Under the pieces are notes generated by a model. That model had not been told where the DNA came from, made no database searches, and was given only the letters and a program-made list of their open reading frames with translations. A stretch of DNA of 64,000 nucleotides from Macrococcus brunensis. GTDB lineage: Bacteria > Bacillota > Bacilli > Staphylococcales > Staphylococcaceae. Below, piece after piece: positions 29,352-39,327 of this stretch (positions are counted from its first letter, which is position 1; each line of letters starts with the position of its first letter). The position numbers and the translations under genes were made by a program. The stretch is from the NCBI RefSeq assembly GCF_004359615.1, contig NZ_SCWA01000003.1, forward strand, positions 62,001 through 126,000, written 5' to 3'.

Positions 29352-30044
29352 ATGCTGTACGCGATTTATTTCTTCTGCTGTCATTTCACGATAATCACCG
29401 ATTTCGAGGTCAGCAGGCAGCTTAAGGCCGCCCATCTGAATCCGCTTCAAATAAGTGACTGTACAGCCAACCGCCTGAAACATGCGCTTCACCTGATGGA
29501 ACTTACCTTCCTGAATGGTCACCTCAATGACATTCGGCTCAATGATGTGAAGTACAGCCGGCATACAGAGATAACCATCATCAAGCGCAATACCCGCTTT
29601 GAACTTTGCGACTGTCTCCTCTGACACCGTGCCATCCAGTTCGGCATAATAGGTCTTATTGACATGTTTTTTCGGACTCAGAACTTCATGCGTGAACTGG
29701 CCATCTGTCGTTAAAATAAGCAGCCCTTCTGTATCCTTATCCAGACGCCCGACAGGATGCAGGTCGAAGTGTCGGTATTCCGGCATCAGGTCAACTACAG
29801 TATCATGTAGATGATCCTCTGTCGCGCTGATGACGCCTGCCGGTTTATTTAAGATGATATAGAGTTCGTCTATATACCGTACGGCTTCACCTTGACAGAG
29901 CACAACGTCTGTTTCGGGATCCAGTTTATAATCAGCTTTTTTGATGACTTCATTATTAACTTGAACACTGCCTTTTTTAATCAACTGCTTGACTTCTGTC
30001 CGCGTTCCCATTCCGTGGTTTGCCAGAAACTTGTCTAACCTCAT
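29346..30044 (-). CDS. rsuA: 16S rRNA pseudouridine synthase, RsuA family
   Basis: A 232-residue enzyme with N-terminal S4 domain (MRLDKFLANHGMGTRTEVKQLIKKG) and catalytic motif PVGRLDKDTEGLLILT (Asp nucleophile). It isomerises uridine 516 of 16S rRNA in the family's known members. Its start overlaps the ytgP stop (ATGA), so translation is coupled. Confidence 0.92.
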   Translation of the reverse strand: MRLDKFLANHGMGTRTEVKQLIKKGSVQVNNEVIKKADYKLDPETDVVLCQGEAVRYIDELYIILNKPAGVISATEDHLHDTVVDLMPEYRHFDLHPVGRLDKDTEGLLILTTDGQFTHEVLSPKKHVNKTYYAELDGTVSEETVAKFKAGIALDDGYLCMPAVLHIIEPNVIEVTIQEGKFHQVKRMFQAVGCTVTYLKRIQMGGLKLPADLEIGDYREMTAEEINRVQHV

Positions 30045-31672
30045 TTAAGATGGAGCTTTCTAGCGAGTGTACCGACGCGTTTACCCAGGTAACGTTCAGC
30101 ATGGCCCGTTTTTAATGTAATCAAGGCGTAGACGATGATACCGACAGCACCGCAGATCACAAGTATGATGAGTGACTGTCCTTTAGATTCTACGCTTAAG
30201 AAGTGCAGCAGCAGCCAATAGATGAAACCGACAACTGCGAGCATTATGCCTGTGAATGCGGCGATCTGCAGCATCTCTTTCACTGTGGAACGAAGCGGAA
30301 AATGTCCGTATTTACGGATAACCATCATATTACAGATAATGGCAAACAACATCGCTATTGATGTAGAAAGAACAGCACCATTTGTATGGAAAAGAATAAT
30401 CAGCGGCAAGTTAAGAATCGCTTTAATCGCAATAGAACCGAGCACGATCCAAACTGTCAGTGCCTGTTTATCGATTCCCTGCAGTATAGCAGCCGTTACC
30501 GATGTCAGTGACAACAGAATGCCTGCCGGCGCGTAAAACATCAGAATCTGTGTCGCTGTAGCACTATAGCTGTAGAACACCGTGTAAAGAGGTGCTGCAA
30601 GGAGCATAATACCGAGTGAGGCAGGTACTGTTAAGTACATGAGTACCCCGAGAGACGTTCTGATCTGCTGATGCATCTCTCTGATTCTTCCTGACGCATA
30701 CGTACGTGTAATAGAAGGAACGATACTGATGGCAAATCCACCCGCAAGAGAAGTCGGTATCATGACCAGTTTATTCGTCGTCAGATTCAGCATTGTCAGT
30801 AACTGGTCATGTAGTTCAGACGGCACTCCTGCAATGGCCAGACCTTTATTATGTGTGAACTGGTCAATCATGATGTAAAGCGGCACACTTAAGCTGACGA
30901 TAACGAACGGCACACTATAAAGCAGAATCTCTTTATACATAGAACGGTAACCGACATCGATTGACGTCTCGTCCGAATCAATCATCCTATCTATAAACGG
31001 CTTACGTTTGCGCCAGTAATACCAGAGCGTGAGAAGTGCAAAGATTGCGCCAATAGCAGCAGCGAACGTCGCTACTTCATTAGCGAGTAACAGTCCTTTG
31101 TCAAAGACATGGAGCACAAGATAAGCGCCGCCAAGTAAAAACAGAATACGTGCAATCTGTTCAATGACTGTCGACACAGCAGTCGGCCCCATCGAATCAT
31201 AGCCCTGAAAAATACCGCGCCATGTTGCGAGGAACGGTATAAAAATCACAGCAAATGAAATGACTCGCATGATATGTGTGATATCATCGACTGACCAGAC
31301 ACCGTTTTGTCCGTCACCTGCTAAAGTCGCTTCTGCTATCATGGGTGACAATAAATACAGTATAATGAACCCTAAGAGACCGGACAGACTCATAACGAGA
31401 AGGCTTGACTTATAGAGCTTCTCGCTGACCCGGTAGGCACCCAGCGCATTATATTTCGAGACATACTTCGCAACAGCGAGCGGCACGCCCGCCCCTGCTA
31501 TCGTCAGCATGACGACATACGGCTGATAAGCGTAAGTATATGGCGCTAAGTTTTCTTCACCGCCAATAATCGCGTAAAATGGTATGACGTATAGAATGCC
31601 GAGTACCTTTGTAATAAATATACTTGCTGTTAATATAAAGGTACTTCTGACTAATGAATTACTTTCTGACAT
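30041..31672 (-). CDS. ytgP: MOP-superfamily flippase YtgP (MurJ-like)
   Basis: A 543-residue membrane protein with about 14 helices (start SLVRSTFILTASIFITKVLGILYVIPFY). In B. subtilis YtgP/MurJ is implicated in lipid II flipping; staphylococcal homologues are called polysaccharide biosynthesis proteins. Located next to rsuA as in Bacillus (ytgP-ytzG). Function as lipid II flippase is inferred from the family. Confidence 0.88.
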   Translation of the reverse strand: MSESNSLVRSTFILTASIFITKVLGILYVIPFYAIIGGEENLAPYTYAYQPYVVMLTIAGAGVPLAVAKYVSKYNALGAYRVSEKLYKSSLLVMSLSGLLGFIILYLLSPMIAEATLAGDGQNGVWSVDDITHIMRVISFAVIFIPFLATWRGIFQGYDSMGPTAVSTVIEQIARILFLLGGAYLVLHVFDKGLLLANEVATFAAAIGAIFALLTLWYYWRKRKPFIDRMIDSDETSIDVGYRSMYKEILLYSVPFVIVSLSVPLYIMIDQFTHNKGLAIAGVPSELHDQLLTMLNLTTNKLVMIPTSLAGGFAISIVPSITRTYASGRIREMHQQIRTSLGVLMYLTVPASLGIMLLAAPLYTVFYSYSATATQILMFYAPAGILLSLTSVTAAILQGIDKQALTVWIVLGSIAIKAILNLPLIILFHTNGAVLSTSIAMLFAIICNMMVIRKYGHFPLRSTVKEMLQIAAFTGIMLAVVGFIYWLLLHFLSVESKGQSLIILVICGAVGIIVYALITLKTGHAERYLGKRVGTLARKLHLK

Positions 31673-31765
31673 ATCTTCATCCCTAACTATCTAGTTTTAA
31701 ACTATCCATATATTATCATCTTTACTTCAGGTTAACTACTTTTAATTATGAAAAGGAGCATCAAC

Positions 31766-33025
31766 ATGTATCAGACAATCGTCATCGGCGGCGGGCCGAG
31801 CGGACTGATGGCTGCTATTAGTGCCAGCGCACAAGGCGGCAAAGTCCTGCTCATTGACAAAAAAGACAAGCTCGGCCGTAAGCTGCAGATATCAGGCGGT
31901 GGTCGTTGTAACGTCACCAACCGCCTGCCTTATGAGGAAATTATCAAACACATTCCGGGAAACGGTAAGTTTTTATATAGCGCCTTTAATACTTTTGATA
32001 ATGAAAGCATTATCGCTTACTTCGAAAAGAGAGGCGTCAAGTTAAAAGAAGAAGATAACGGCCGGATGTTTCCGGTATCGAACAACGCAAAAGATGTCGT
32101 CGATACATTACTGAATAACTTAAGAGATAATCAAGTAGAGATTAAAACAAATCTCGCCGTCAACCATCTGATCTTGGATGGTGACACGATCATCGGCGTC
32201 GATACAGAGCGCGGTGTATTTCACTGCCAGAGCGTCATCATCGCAACGGGCGGTAAAAGTGTGCCGCAGACGGGCTCAACAGGCGATGGTTACAGATTTG
32301 CTGAACAGGCTGGACACACCATCACAGAACTCTTTCCGACTGAAGTGCCGATCACTTCCAGTGAACCTTTTATCAAGTCCAAAGTGCTGCAGGGCTTAAG
32401 CCTTCAGAACGTGGCACTCAGCGTTCTCAGAAAGAACGGCAAGCCTGCCATCACCCATCAGATGGACATGCTCTTCACCCATTTCGGTGTCTCAGGTCCC
32501 GCTGCTCTTCGCTGTTCACAGTTCGTCTATAAAGAACAGCAGCGTCAGAAAAAACAGGATATTCAGATGACCATCGATGCATTCCCAGAAGAATCACTGC
32601 ACGATTTGACAAGACGCGTTCAAGAGATGCTTAAAGAGAGTCCGGACAAATCCATTAAGAACAGCCTAAAAGGACTGGTGCATGAACGCTATCTCCTCTT
32701 CTTACTGGAACGTGCTGGAATAGAGGAAACAACAAGTTACCATCACCTGAAACGTGATGCTCTAAGTACTTTTATCGCATCTTTAAAGCAGTTTCAGTTC
32801 ACCGTCAATGGTACATTGTCCATTGAAAAAGCATTTGTGACAGGTGGCGGGGTCAGCGTCAAGGAAATTCATCCGGCGACGATGCAGTCCAAGCTGCATG
32901 ATAATCTATTTTTCTGCGGTGAGGTACTGGATATTCACGGCTATACAGGCGGCTATAATATTACAAGCGCACTTGTGACGGGTTATGTCGCGGGTCTCAA
33001 CGCACAAAAAGCGGCTCTCTTATAG
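31766..33025 (+). CDS. ytfP: HI0933/YtfP-like FAD-dependent oxidoreductase
   Basis: About 419 residues, BaiN/HI0933 family flavoprotein with FAD motif [33 protein letters not shown], and C-terminal GGGVSVKEI...[11 protein letters not shown]. Substrate is not known. The start at 31766 (MYQTIVIG) follows AAGGAG; six earlier codons include the ribosome site. The gene is divergent from ytgP and ends inside its terminator. Confidence 0.9.
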   Translation: MYQTIVIGGGPSGLMAAISASAQGGKVLLIDKKDKLGRKLQISGGGRCNVTNRLPYEEIIKHIPGNGKFLYSAFNTFDNESIIAYFEKRGVKLKEEDNGRMFPVSNNAKDVVDTLLNNLRDNQVEIKTNLAVNHLILDGDTIIGVDTERGVFHCQSVIIATGGKSVPQTGSTGDGYRFAEQAGHTITELFPTEVPITSSEPFIKSKVLQGLSLQNVALSVLRKNGKPAITHQMDMLFTHFGVSGPAALRCSQFVYKEQQRQKKQDIQMTIDAFPEESLHDLTRRVQEMLKESPDKSIKNSLKGLVHERYLLFLLERAGIEETTSYHHLKRDALSTFIASLKQFQFTVNGTLSIEKAFVTGGGVSVKEIHPATMQSKLHDNLFFCGEVLDIHGYTGGYNITSALVTGYVAGLNAQKAALL

Positions 33026-33038
33026 AGAGCCGCTTTTT
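33006..33038 (+). terminator. Terminator of ytfP (also serves the rhodanese gene)
   Basis: AAAAAGCGGCTCTCT / AGAGAGCCGCTTTTT long stem that contains the stop codon. Confidence 0.92.
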
Positions 33039-33319
33039 CAGAATGCTGCCATACCACCTGTGACATTGAATGCTTTAATGTCATGGTCACGTAAATATTC
33101 AGTTACTTTTTCGCTGCGGATGCCATGTGCACAGACGATATAATAAGGTTCGTCCTGCTTAAATTCTGGCATATGGTCAGGAATTGTATTCATTGGGATG
33201 TGAGTAGCACCTTTCAGCATCCCCATCTGTACTTCATAATCTTCACGGACATCAATGATATGCGGTTCTTCACTATCCATCTTTTTCATCAGGTCCTGCG
33301 GCGATATTTCGTAAGTCAT
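33038..33319 (-). CDS. ytwF: Single-domain rhodanese-like protein
   Basis: A 93-residue rhodanese domain with the active-site loop CAHGIRS (Cys about 70) and start ISPQDLMKKMDSEEPHIIDVREDYE. It probably carries sulfane sulfur. Lies 10 nt after leuS in the same direction, with GGAGG before the start. Confidence 0.92.
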   Translation of the reverse strand: MTYEISPQDLMKKMDSEEPHIIDVREDYEVQMGMLKGATHIPMNTIPDHMPEFKQDEPYYIVCAHGIRSEKVTEYLRDHDIKAFNVTGGMAAF

Positions 33320-33328
33320 AGTATCCTC

Positions 33329-35743
33329 CTAATTCGCTACAATGTTAACGAGCTTATTCGGTACTGCGATGACTTTGCGTACCGTCTTACCTTCAATCGC
33401 TGTTTTAATTTCTTCTTCAGCGAGCGCAAATGCTTCCAGTTCTTCTTTCGGCATATCTTTTTGAATCATTGCTTTCTTCTTCAGTTTACCATTAATCTGA
33501 ATCACGATTTCCACTTCATCGTCAACTAGTTTAGATTCATCGAATGCTGGCCACGCTGCATAAGTAATAGTCTCTGTATGACCCAGTTTCTGCCAGAGTT
33601 CTTCAGCGATATGCGGTGCGATTGGAGACAGCATCTTAACGAAACCTTCAACGTATGCTTGATTGATTTTCTCCTGTTTATAGCCTTTATTGATAAAGAC
33701 CATCATCTGAGAGATTGCTGTATTGAAGCCAAGAGCTTCGTAATCTTCTGTCACTTTTTTCACAGTCTGGTTATAAGTTTTGTCAAGCGCTGGTGTCGCC
33801 TCTGTCGTAATTTTCTCAGTCAGTGTACCCTGCTCTGTGATGAAGAGACGATAGATACGGTCAAGGAAACGACGTGCACCGTCTAAGCCGTTTGTGCTCC
33901 AGGCAATCGATGCTTCAAGTGGTCCCATAAACATTTCGTAAAGACGCAGTGTGTCTGCACCATGTGACGCTACGATATCATCTGGATTGACGACATTCCC
34001 TTTAGATTTACTCATCTTCTCATTACCTTCACCTAAAATCATGCCCTGATTGAGCAGTTTCTGGAAAGGTTCTTTTGTCGGCACAACGCCGATGTCATAC
34101 AGCACTTTATGCCAGAAACGCGCGTACAGTAAATGAAGGACCGCATGCTCTGCCCCGCCGATATAAAGGTCAACCGGCAGCCATTCTTTCAGTTTCTCAG
34201 GATCGGCTAGTGCCTCGTCATTATGAGGATCAATATAGCGCAGGTAGTACCAGCAGCTGCCTGCCCACTGCGGCATTGTATTGGTCTCGCGACGACCTTT
34301 CATGCCTGTTTTCGGATCAACGATATTGACGAACTCATCGATGTTTGCAAGTGGTGATTCACCTGTTCCTGATGGTTTAATATGTTCTGTCTTCGGTAAC
34401 ATCAGTGGCAGTTCTTCTTCTGGCACTGTCGTCATCGTGCCATCTTCCCAAGTGATAACTGGAATCGGTTCACCCCAGTAACGTTGACGTGAGAATAACC
34501 AGTCGCGCAGTTTGTAGCTGATTTTCTTCTGACCGATTTTCTTGTCTTCCAGCATCGTAATCGCTTTTTGAATACCGTCTTCCTTATTCAGTCCATCGAG
34601 CTCACCAGAGTTGATGTGCACGCCGTCACCTGTAAATGGTGCAGACGAGATGTCGCCGCCTTCAAGCACCTGCACAATCGGCAGGTCAAACTGCTTCGCG
34701 AAATCATAGTCACGTTCGTCATGGGCCGGTACTGCCATAATCGCACCCGTACCATAAGAGGCAAGCACGTAGTCAGAGATCCAGATCTGCATGTCTTCGC
34801 CTGTAAACGGATTGACTGCATAAGCACCTGTGAAGACACCTGTTTTGTCTTTCGCAAGATCTGTACGTTCAAGATCAGATTTACGTGACGCCTGTTCCTG
34901 ATAAGCTTTAATCGCGTCCTGCTGCTCATGCGTTGTAATAGCATCCACTAACGCATGTTCAGGTGATAAAACAGCATAAGTCGCACCGAAAATAGTATCA
35001 GGTCGTGTCGTGAAGACATCAAATGTATGTTCTGAATCTTTGATGCTGAATGTGACTTCAGCGCCTTCAGAACGACCGATCCAGTTGCGCTGCATATCTT
35101 TTAGCGATTCTGGCCAGTCAAGCTCGTCAAGGTCTTCAAGCAGACGGTCTGCATATTCAGTAATCCTCAGTACCCATTGGCGCATCGGCTTACGGATAAC
35201 CGGATGACCGCCGCGTTCTGATTTACCATCAATCACTTCTTCATTGGAAAGGACCGTGCCGAGTGCAGGACACCAGTTTACGGCTACTTCATCGACATAA
35301 GCGAGCCCTTTGTTATACAGCTGGATAAAAATCCACTGCGTCCATTTATAGTAGTTCGGATCCGTCGTATTGACTTCACGGTCCCAGTCATAGCTGAAAC
35401 CGAGCTCCTGAATCTGACGTTTGAACGTCTGAATATTTTTCAGCGTAAATTCTGCAGGGTCATTTCCTGTATCAATCGCATATTGTTCTGCCGGCAGACC
35501 GAATGCATCCCAGCCCATCGGATGAAGGACGTTATAGCCCTGCATACGACGAAAACGTGACATAATATCCGTCGCTGTATAGCCTTCTGGATGACCGACG
35601 TGAAGACCTGCGCCTGATGGATAAGGAAACATATCGAGCGCATAGAATTTAGATTTATCAGAATGCTCTTCTGTTTTGAACGTTTTATTCTCAGCCCAGT
35701 ACTGCTGCCATTTCTTTTCAATTTCCAGATGATTAAAACTCAT
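33329..35743 (-). CDS. leuS: Leucyl-tRNA synthetase
   Basis: An 804-residue class I synthetase that charges tRNA-Leu. HIGH motif ([16 protein letters not shown]), editing domain ([12 protein letters not shown] and DERDYDFA), KMSKS motif ([14 protein letters not shown]) and anticodon domain are intact. Start follows GGAGG. A T-box leader with a Leu-type specifier controls it. Confidence 0.98.
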   Translation of the reverse strand: MSFNHLEIEKKWQQYWAENKTFKTEEHSDKSKFYALDMFPYPSGAGLHVGHPEGYTATDIMSRFRRMQGYNVLHPMGWDAFGLPAEQYAIDTGNDPAEFTLKNIQTFKRQIQELGFSYDWDREVNTTDPNYYKWTQWIFIQLYNKGLAYVDEVAVNWCPALGTVLSNEEVIDGKSERGGHPVIRKPMRQWVLRITEYADRLLEDLDELDWPESLKDMQRNWIGRSEGAEVTFSIKDSEHTFDVFTTRPDTIFGATYAVLSPEHALVDAITTHEQQDAIKAYQEQASRKSDLERTDLAKDKTGVFTGAYAVNPFTGEDMQIWISDYVLASYGTGAIMAVPAHDERDYDFAKQFDLPIVQVLEGGDISSAPFTGDGVHINSGELDGLNKEDGIQKAITMLEDKKIGQKKISYKLRDWLFSRQRYWGEPIPVITWEDGTMTTVPEEELPLMLPKTEHIKPSGTGESPLANIDEFVNIVDPKTGMKGRRETNTMPQWAGSCWYYLRYIDPHNDEALADPEKLKEWLPVDLYIGGAEHAVLHLLYARFWHKVLYDIGVVPTKEPFQKLLNQGMILGEGNEKMSKSKGNVVNPDDIVASHGADTLRLYEMFMGPLEASIAWSTNGLDGARRFLDRIYRLFITEQGTLTEKITTEATPALDKTYNQTVKKVTEDYEALGFNTAISQMMVFINKGYKQEKINQAYVEGFVKMLSPIAPHIAEELWQKLGHTETITYAAWPAFDESKLVDDEVEIVIQINGKLKKKAMIQKDMPKEELEAFALAEEEIKTAIEGKTVRKVIAVPNKLVNIVAN

Positions 35744-35761
35744 AATAATTCCTCCTCAAAA

Positions 35762-35954
35762 TAAATAAAGACAGTCATCCCTGTTAAGAGGGACGACTGT
35801 CTTCTATAGACAACCGCGGTACCACCCGCAATTCACTGTTAAGTGCAGCTTAATGTGTTAAATTTCAGAACCCCGGCAAGTTCACCTGTACTCAATGCCA
35901 GTTCACACCCCCACTGACTCTCTAGAAAATGATTCAAGGTTACTACTCCAGTTA
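35762..35954 (-). promoter_or_regulatory. T-box leader of leuS
   Basis: On the minus strand: stem I start AGAGAGTCAGTGGGGG (about 35908-35922), specifier candidate GAA-CUU-GCC with Leu codon CUU at 35878-35880, T-box GGGTGGTACCGCGGT (35813-35827) and terminator stem AAGACAGTCGTCCCT / AGGGATGACTGTCTT (35768-35802) with T-rich tail. Confidence 0.9.
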
Positions 35955-35960
35955 ATATCT

Positions 35961-35989
35961 ACTATAAAATGATTAAGATGAACATGCAA
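35961..35989 (-). promoter_or_regulatory. Promoter of the leuS leader
   Basis: Minus-strand TTGCAT (35984-35989), 17 bp, TATAGT (35961-35966). Confidence 0.6.
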
Positions 35990-35995
35990 GAAGTT

Positions 35996-36025
35996 TTTAC
36001 AGTTTAAAAAATTACCGATTACAAT
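35996..36025 (+). promoter_or_regulatory. Promoter of the NERD gene
   Basis: TTTACA, 18 bp, TACAAT, about 20 bp before the ribosome site. Confidence 0.6.
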
Positions 36026-36044
36026 AGAGGACAGGAGGTGTGGT

Positions 36045-36953
36045 GTGGAGATTGTTAAACGTTTAACTAAAACAGAAAGTTTTCAGCAGTTAGAGCAGAA
36101 ATTGATGCGTACACAAACAACTGAAGAAGACATGCTAAAATGGCAGCGTCGGCTGAGAGGATTTCAAGGCGAAAAACAGTTCGCTTCATTAGTTGAAAAA
36201 CACCTTACGGAAGGTATTGTCATGTTCGATCTCATATTATCCTTTAACAATAAAGAGTTTCAAATTGACGCCCTTTTGCTAATGCAAGATGATATTTATT
36301 TATTTGAAGTGAAGAATTTTAGTGATGATATCTTTATTAAGCAGCATCAATTTTTTTATGTAGATAGTGGTCATGAAATTCCCATGCTCTTAATGCAAAA
36401 AGAAAGAACCCTCCAGCTATTTAATCAATTTCTTCATGCTCATGGACTTAATTATACTGTTCATTATTACCATGTTTTTATTAATCCTGATCAGCAGATT
36501 TTCGGACATATGCCGGATAATCACTGCTTAAATTTTGTGTCTGCTACTCACTTGATAAAAAACATTTCAAATGTTCCAAATTTCTTCCCTCATAATCATC
36601 TTGTAAAAGCCTTGATGGACCGACATATCAAACAATCTCAGTATGAGAAACCCATTCAGCTTTCCTTCGAAGAATGCAGGAAAGGTATTCTTTGTGAATG
36701 CGGACTGTATTTTCTACAGAAACAAACGCTTCGTAAAATAACATGTCCATGCGGCAAAACTTACTCTGTTGATGAAGTGATGGAACGAGCTGTTAAAGAA
36801 ATATCTCTCTTTTTTAATGATAAGCCTCTTACAGTGAGACAAATCCATTTGTGGAGTGATGGTCTCTTACATAAAAAGACCATTTCCAGATATTTAGATA
36901 GAAATTTTACCAAGCATAATGAAACAAAAGGCAGATTTTATACGTGTAACTAG
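36045..36953 (+). CDS. NERD (nuclease-related) domain protein with zinc ribbon
   Basis: A 302-residue protein. Residues about 30-150 form a NERD domain with endonuclease-like features (GFQGEKQFASLV, FQIDALLLMQDDIYLFEVKNF: Asp...Glu-x-Lys). A four-cysteine zinc ribbon (CECGLYF...CPCGKTY, about 218-240) follows, then a basic helical C-terminus. GTG start lies 6 nt after AGGAGG. The gene is more AT-rich than its neighbours and is followed by an array of hairpins, suggesting acquisition. NERD proteins are proposed to act in DNA processing or defence; the substrate is not known. Confidence 0.8.
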   Translation: MEIVKRLTKTESFQQLEQKLMRTQTTEEDMLKWQRRLRGFQGEKQFASLVEKHLTEGIVMFDLILSFNNKEFQIDALLLMQDDIYLFEVKNFSDDIFIKQHQFFYVDSGHEIPMLLMQKERTLQLFNQFLHAHGLNYTVHYYHVFINPDQQIFGHMPDNHCLNFVSATHLIKNISNVPNFFPHNHLVKALMDRHIKQSQYEKPIQLSFEECRKGILCECGLYFLQKQTLRKITCPCGKTYSVDEVMERAVKEISLFFNDKPLTVRQIHLWSDGLLHKKTISRYLDRNFTKHNETKGRFYTCN

Positions 36954-36954
36954 G

Positions 36955-37101
36955 TTATTTAGACTCTCCGCATACATTTGTGATACGAGAGTCTAAATAA
37001 TTCATTATTTTGGACTCTCAGCATATGGTTTCTCCACGAGAGACTAAATAATACAAAAATTTGGACTCTCACTACATAAATAGTTAGCGAGAGTCCAAAT
37101 T
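36955..37101. repeat. Three-unit tandem hairpin array, 51-bp period
   Basis: Three inverted repeats of the form WTTTRGACTCTC-N18-GAGAGTCYAAAW lie head to tail. Arms are at 36955-36968/36987-37000, 37005-37019/37038-37052 and 37058-37070/37089-37101. Each loop is exactly 18 nt but the loop sequences differ, while arms are nearly identical. The GACTCTC motifs are 51 bp apart. The array separates the convergent NERD and MFS genes and may act as a terminator, but its regularity suggests a repeated element. Confidence 0.85.
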
Positions 37102-37124
37102 ATACTTTTTTCAAAATTATCCCA

Positions 37125-38285
37125 TCACTTCTCAAGTCCTTTATCATACACTTTCAAAAACAAGAAGCTCACGATGAGGAGCGCAATCATCACCACAAAC
37201 ATCACCTGCATATTGTAGAGATCGACGACGACACCCCCGACAACCGGCCCAATCGCACGACCGAGTGTCGCTGTCGAGTTGACGATGCCCTGATAAGTAC
37301 CGACTCGTCCTTCAGGCGCAAGCATGTTTGCGATAGTCGGGACAGCCGGCCAGACGAACATCTCACCGATCGTCAGAATTACCATTCCGACAACAAACAT
37401 CATAAAACTTTCAGCGAAACTGGTCACGACAAATGACACTATAAAAATCGTTATCCCGACCGCAATCTGAGTCTTAATCTTGTCTTCAATCAGACGTACG
37501 AACGGTCGGATCAGCGGCTGACCTACTATAATAAGTACACCATTTAGCGCCCACAGCATACTATACTGCTGAAGACTGATACCAATAGTCTGAGTGTAAC
37601 TTGAAATAGTCGTCTGCCACTGCACATAGCCGATCCAGCAGAGACAATATGCTACGCAGACTATGATAAGCGCATTAAATCTACTCTTATCCACTATCTC
37701 CTTTACTTCCTCGACTTTACGGTCTTTATGAAGATTGTCCGCTTCCCTGTAGCCAAAGAAAGCAATAAAAAAGAAGACAACGAAAAGCACTAAATTCGCG
37801 ATAAAAATAATATTGAAACTGATATCGGCCATAAAGCCGCCGAGTGCCGCGCCGAGCGCCACCCCTAAATTCTGTGCGAGATAGATTGCATTAAACGTCC
37901 GTCTGCCCCCTTCCGGCCAGGCCACTCCTGCCATCGCATAAATAGAAGGAAAGACAATCCCTGATCCAAAGCCAACCAGAATCAGCCAGATTGGATACCA
38001 CGGCCAGGAATGAAGCATGACCATGCCGACCAGACTTACCAGCGCTATCAAAATCCCGGTCATCACAGACAGATAGCCGCCGAAACGGTCAAACATTTTA
38101 CCGCCGAGCAGATTGCCGACAACAGAAGCACCGGAATTCAACATCAGTACAATCCCTGCAACGCTCAGACTCTTTCCGAGCTCATTATGTATATATATCG
38201 TGTTAAGCGGCCAGATAAAACTTGCCCCTGTCACGTTGACTGCCATCCCAATGATAAGAAGCCAGACTAATTTTGGCATCTTCAT
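37125..38285 (-). CDS. yttB: MFS transporter, YttB-like
   Basis: A 386-residue 12-helix major facilitator (start MKMPKLVWLLIIGMAVNVTGASF; loop GGKMFDRFGG between helices 2 and 3). The B. subtilis yttB gene is next to ytqA-ytqB, as here. Substrate is unknown; multidrug export is only a family guess. ATG at 38285 is used because GAGGTG is 6 nt upstream; a GTG three codons earlier overlaps that site. Confidence 0.85.
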   Translation of the reverse strand: MKMPKLVWLLIIGMAVNVTGASFIWPLNTIYIHNELGKSLSVAGIVLMLNSGASVVGNLLGGKMFDRFGGYLSVMTGILIALVSLVGMVMLHSWPWYPIWLILVGFGSGIVFPSIYAMAGVAWPEGGRRTFNAIYLAQNLGVALGAALGGFMADISFNIIFIANLVLFVVFFFIAFFGYREADNLHKDRKVEEVKEIVDKSRFNALIIVCVAYCLCWIGYVQWQTTISSYTQTIGISLQQYSMLWALNGVLIIVGQPLIRPFVRLIEDKIKTQIAVGITIFIVSFVVTSFAESFMMFVVGMVILTIGEMFVWPAVPTIANMLAPEGRVGTYQGIVNSTATLGRAIGPVVGGVVVDLYNMQVMFVVMIALLIVSFLFLKVYDKGLEK

Positions 38286-38376
38286 ATTTTTCACCTCACT
38301 CTTTCAAGCGTAACTTTTTTCTCACTGTAAGACAACGTTTTGTGTTAAAATCCTACAATAAGAAAGGTGAGACTAA

Positions 38377-39327
38377 ATGGAACAATTTAAATATGCATTA
38401 GACAATAAACGTTATCATACATGGAACTATCATCTCCGTCAGAAATTCGGTCAGAAAATCTTCAAAGTCGCACTTGAAGGCGGATTTGACTGTCCGAACC
38501 GGGACGGCACAGTGGCCCATGGCGGCTGTACATTCTGCTCTGTAGCAGGTTCCGGTGACTTCGCGGGCGAACGTGTCGACCCGATTCCTGTTCAGTTTGA
38601 AAAAATCAAGAACCGTACACATGAGAAATGGAAAGACGGTCAGTATATCGCCTACTTCCAGGCCTATACGAATACCCATGCCCCGCTTCACGTCTTAAAA
38701 GAAAAATACGAGGCAGCGCTCGCGCAGGAAGGCGTGGTCGGCCTGTCAATCGCAACACGTCCAGACTGTCTGCCAGATGATGTCGTCGAGTATCTGGCAG
38801 AATTAAATGAACGGACTTATCTCTGGGTAGAACTCGGACTGCAGACTGTTCACCAGGAGACTTCAGACCTGATCAACCGTGCGCACGATATGCAGTGCTA
38901 CTATGACGGGGTCGCTAAACTCCGTAAACATAATATCAATATCTGTTCGCATATCATCAACGGTCTGCCAGGTGAAAACTATGACATGATGATGGAAACC
39001 GCAAAGGCCGTCGCAGAAATGGACGTACAAGGTATTAAAATTCACCTCCTGCACTTGTTGAAAGGCACACCGATGATCAAGCAGTACGAAAAAGGAAAAC
39101 TCGAGTTCATGTCAAAAGAAGACTACGTCAGCCTTGTCGCAGACCAGCTGGAGCTGCTGCCCCCGGAAATGATCATCCACCGTATCACAGGAGATGGCCC
39201 GATTGAACTCATGATCGGCCCGATGTGGAGCGTCAATAAATGGGAAGTCCTGAATGCAATCGACCAGGAACTCATCCGCCGTGATAGCTGGCAAGGAAAG
39301 CACTATAAGGTGGCCCATGAAGCTTAA
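38377..39327 (+). CDS. ytqA: TIGR01212-type radical SAM protein YtqA
   Basis: A 316-residue radical SAM enzyme with Cys ligands in FDCPNRDGTVAHGGCTFC (long-spaced first Cys then CxxC), and Elp3-like fold. Family members are linked to tRNA modification with the adjacent methyltransferase. Start ATG follows AAAGGTGAG. The next gene begins inside its 3' end (about 11-nt overlap). Confidence 0.92.
   Translation: MEQFKYALDNKRYHTWNYHLRQKFGQKIFKVALEGGFDCPNRDGTVAHGGCTFCSVAGSGDFAGERVDPIPVQFEKIKNRTHEKWKDGQYIAYFQAYTNTHAPLHVLKEKYEAALAQEGVVGLSIATRPDCLPDDVVEYLAELNERTYLWVELGLQTVHQETSDLINRAHDMQCYYDGVAKLRKHNINICSHIINGLPGENYDMMMETAKAVAEMDVQGIKIHLLHLLKGTPMIKQYEKGKLEFMSKEDYVSLVADQLELLPPEMIIHRITGDGPIELMIGPMWSVNKWEVLNAIDQELIRRDSWQGKHYKVAHEA

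Noticed and set aside
36955-37101. CRISPR array
   Set aside because: The repeats are inverted arms of 13-15 bp around 18-nt loops, only three units, and no cas gene is nearby.
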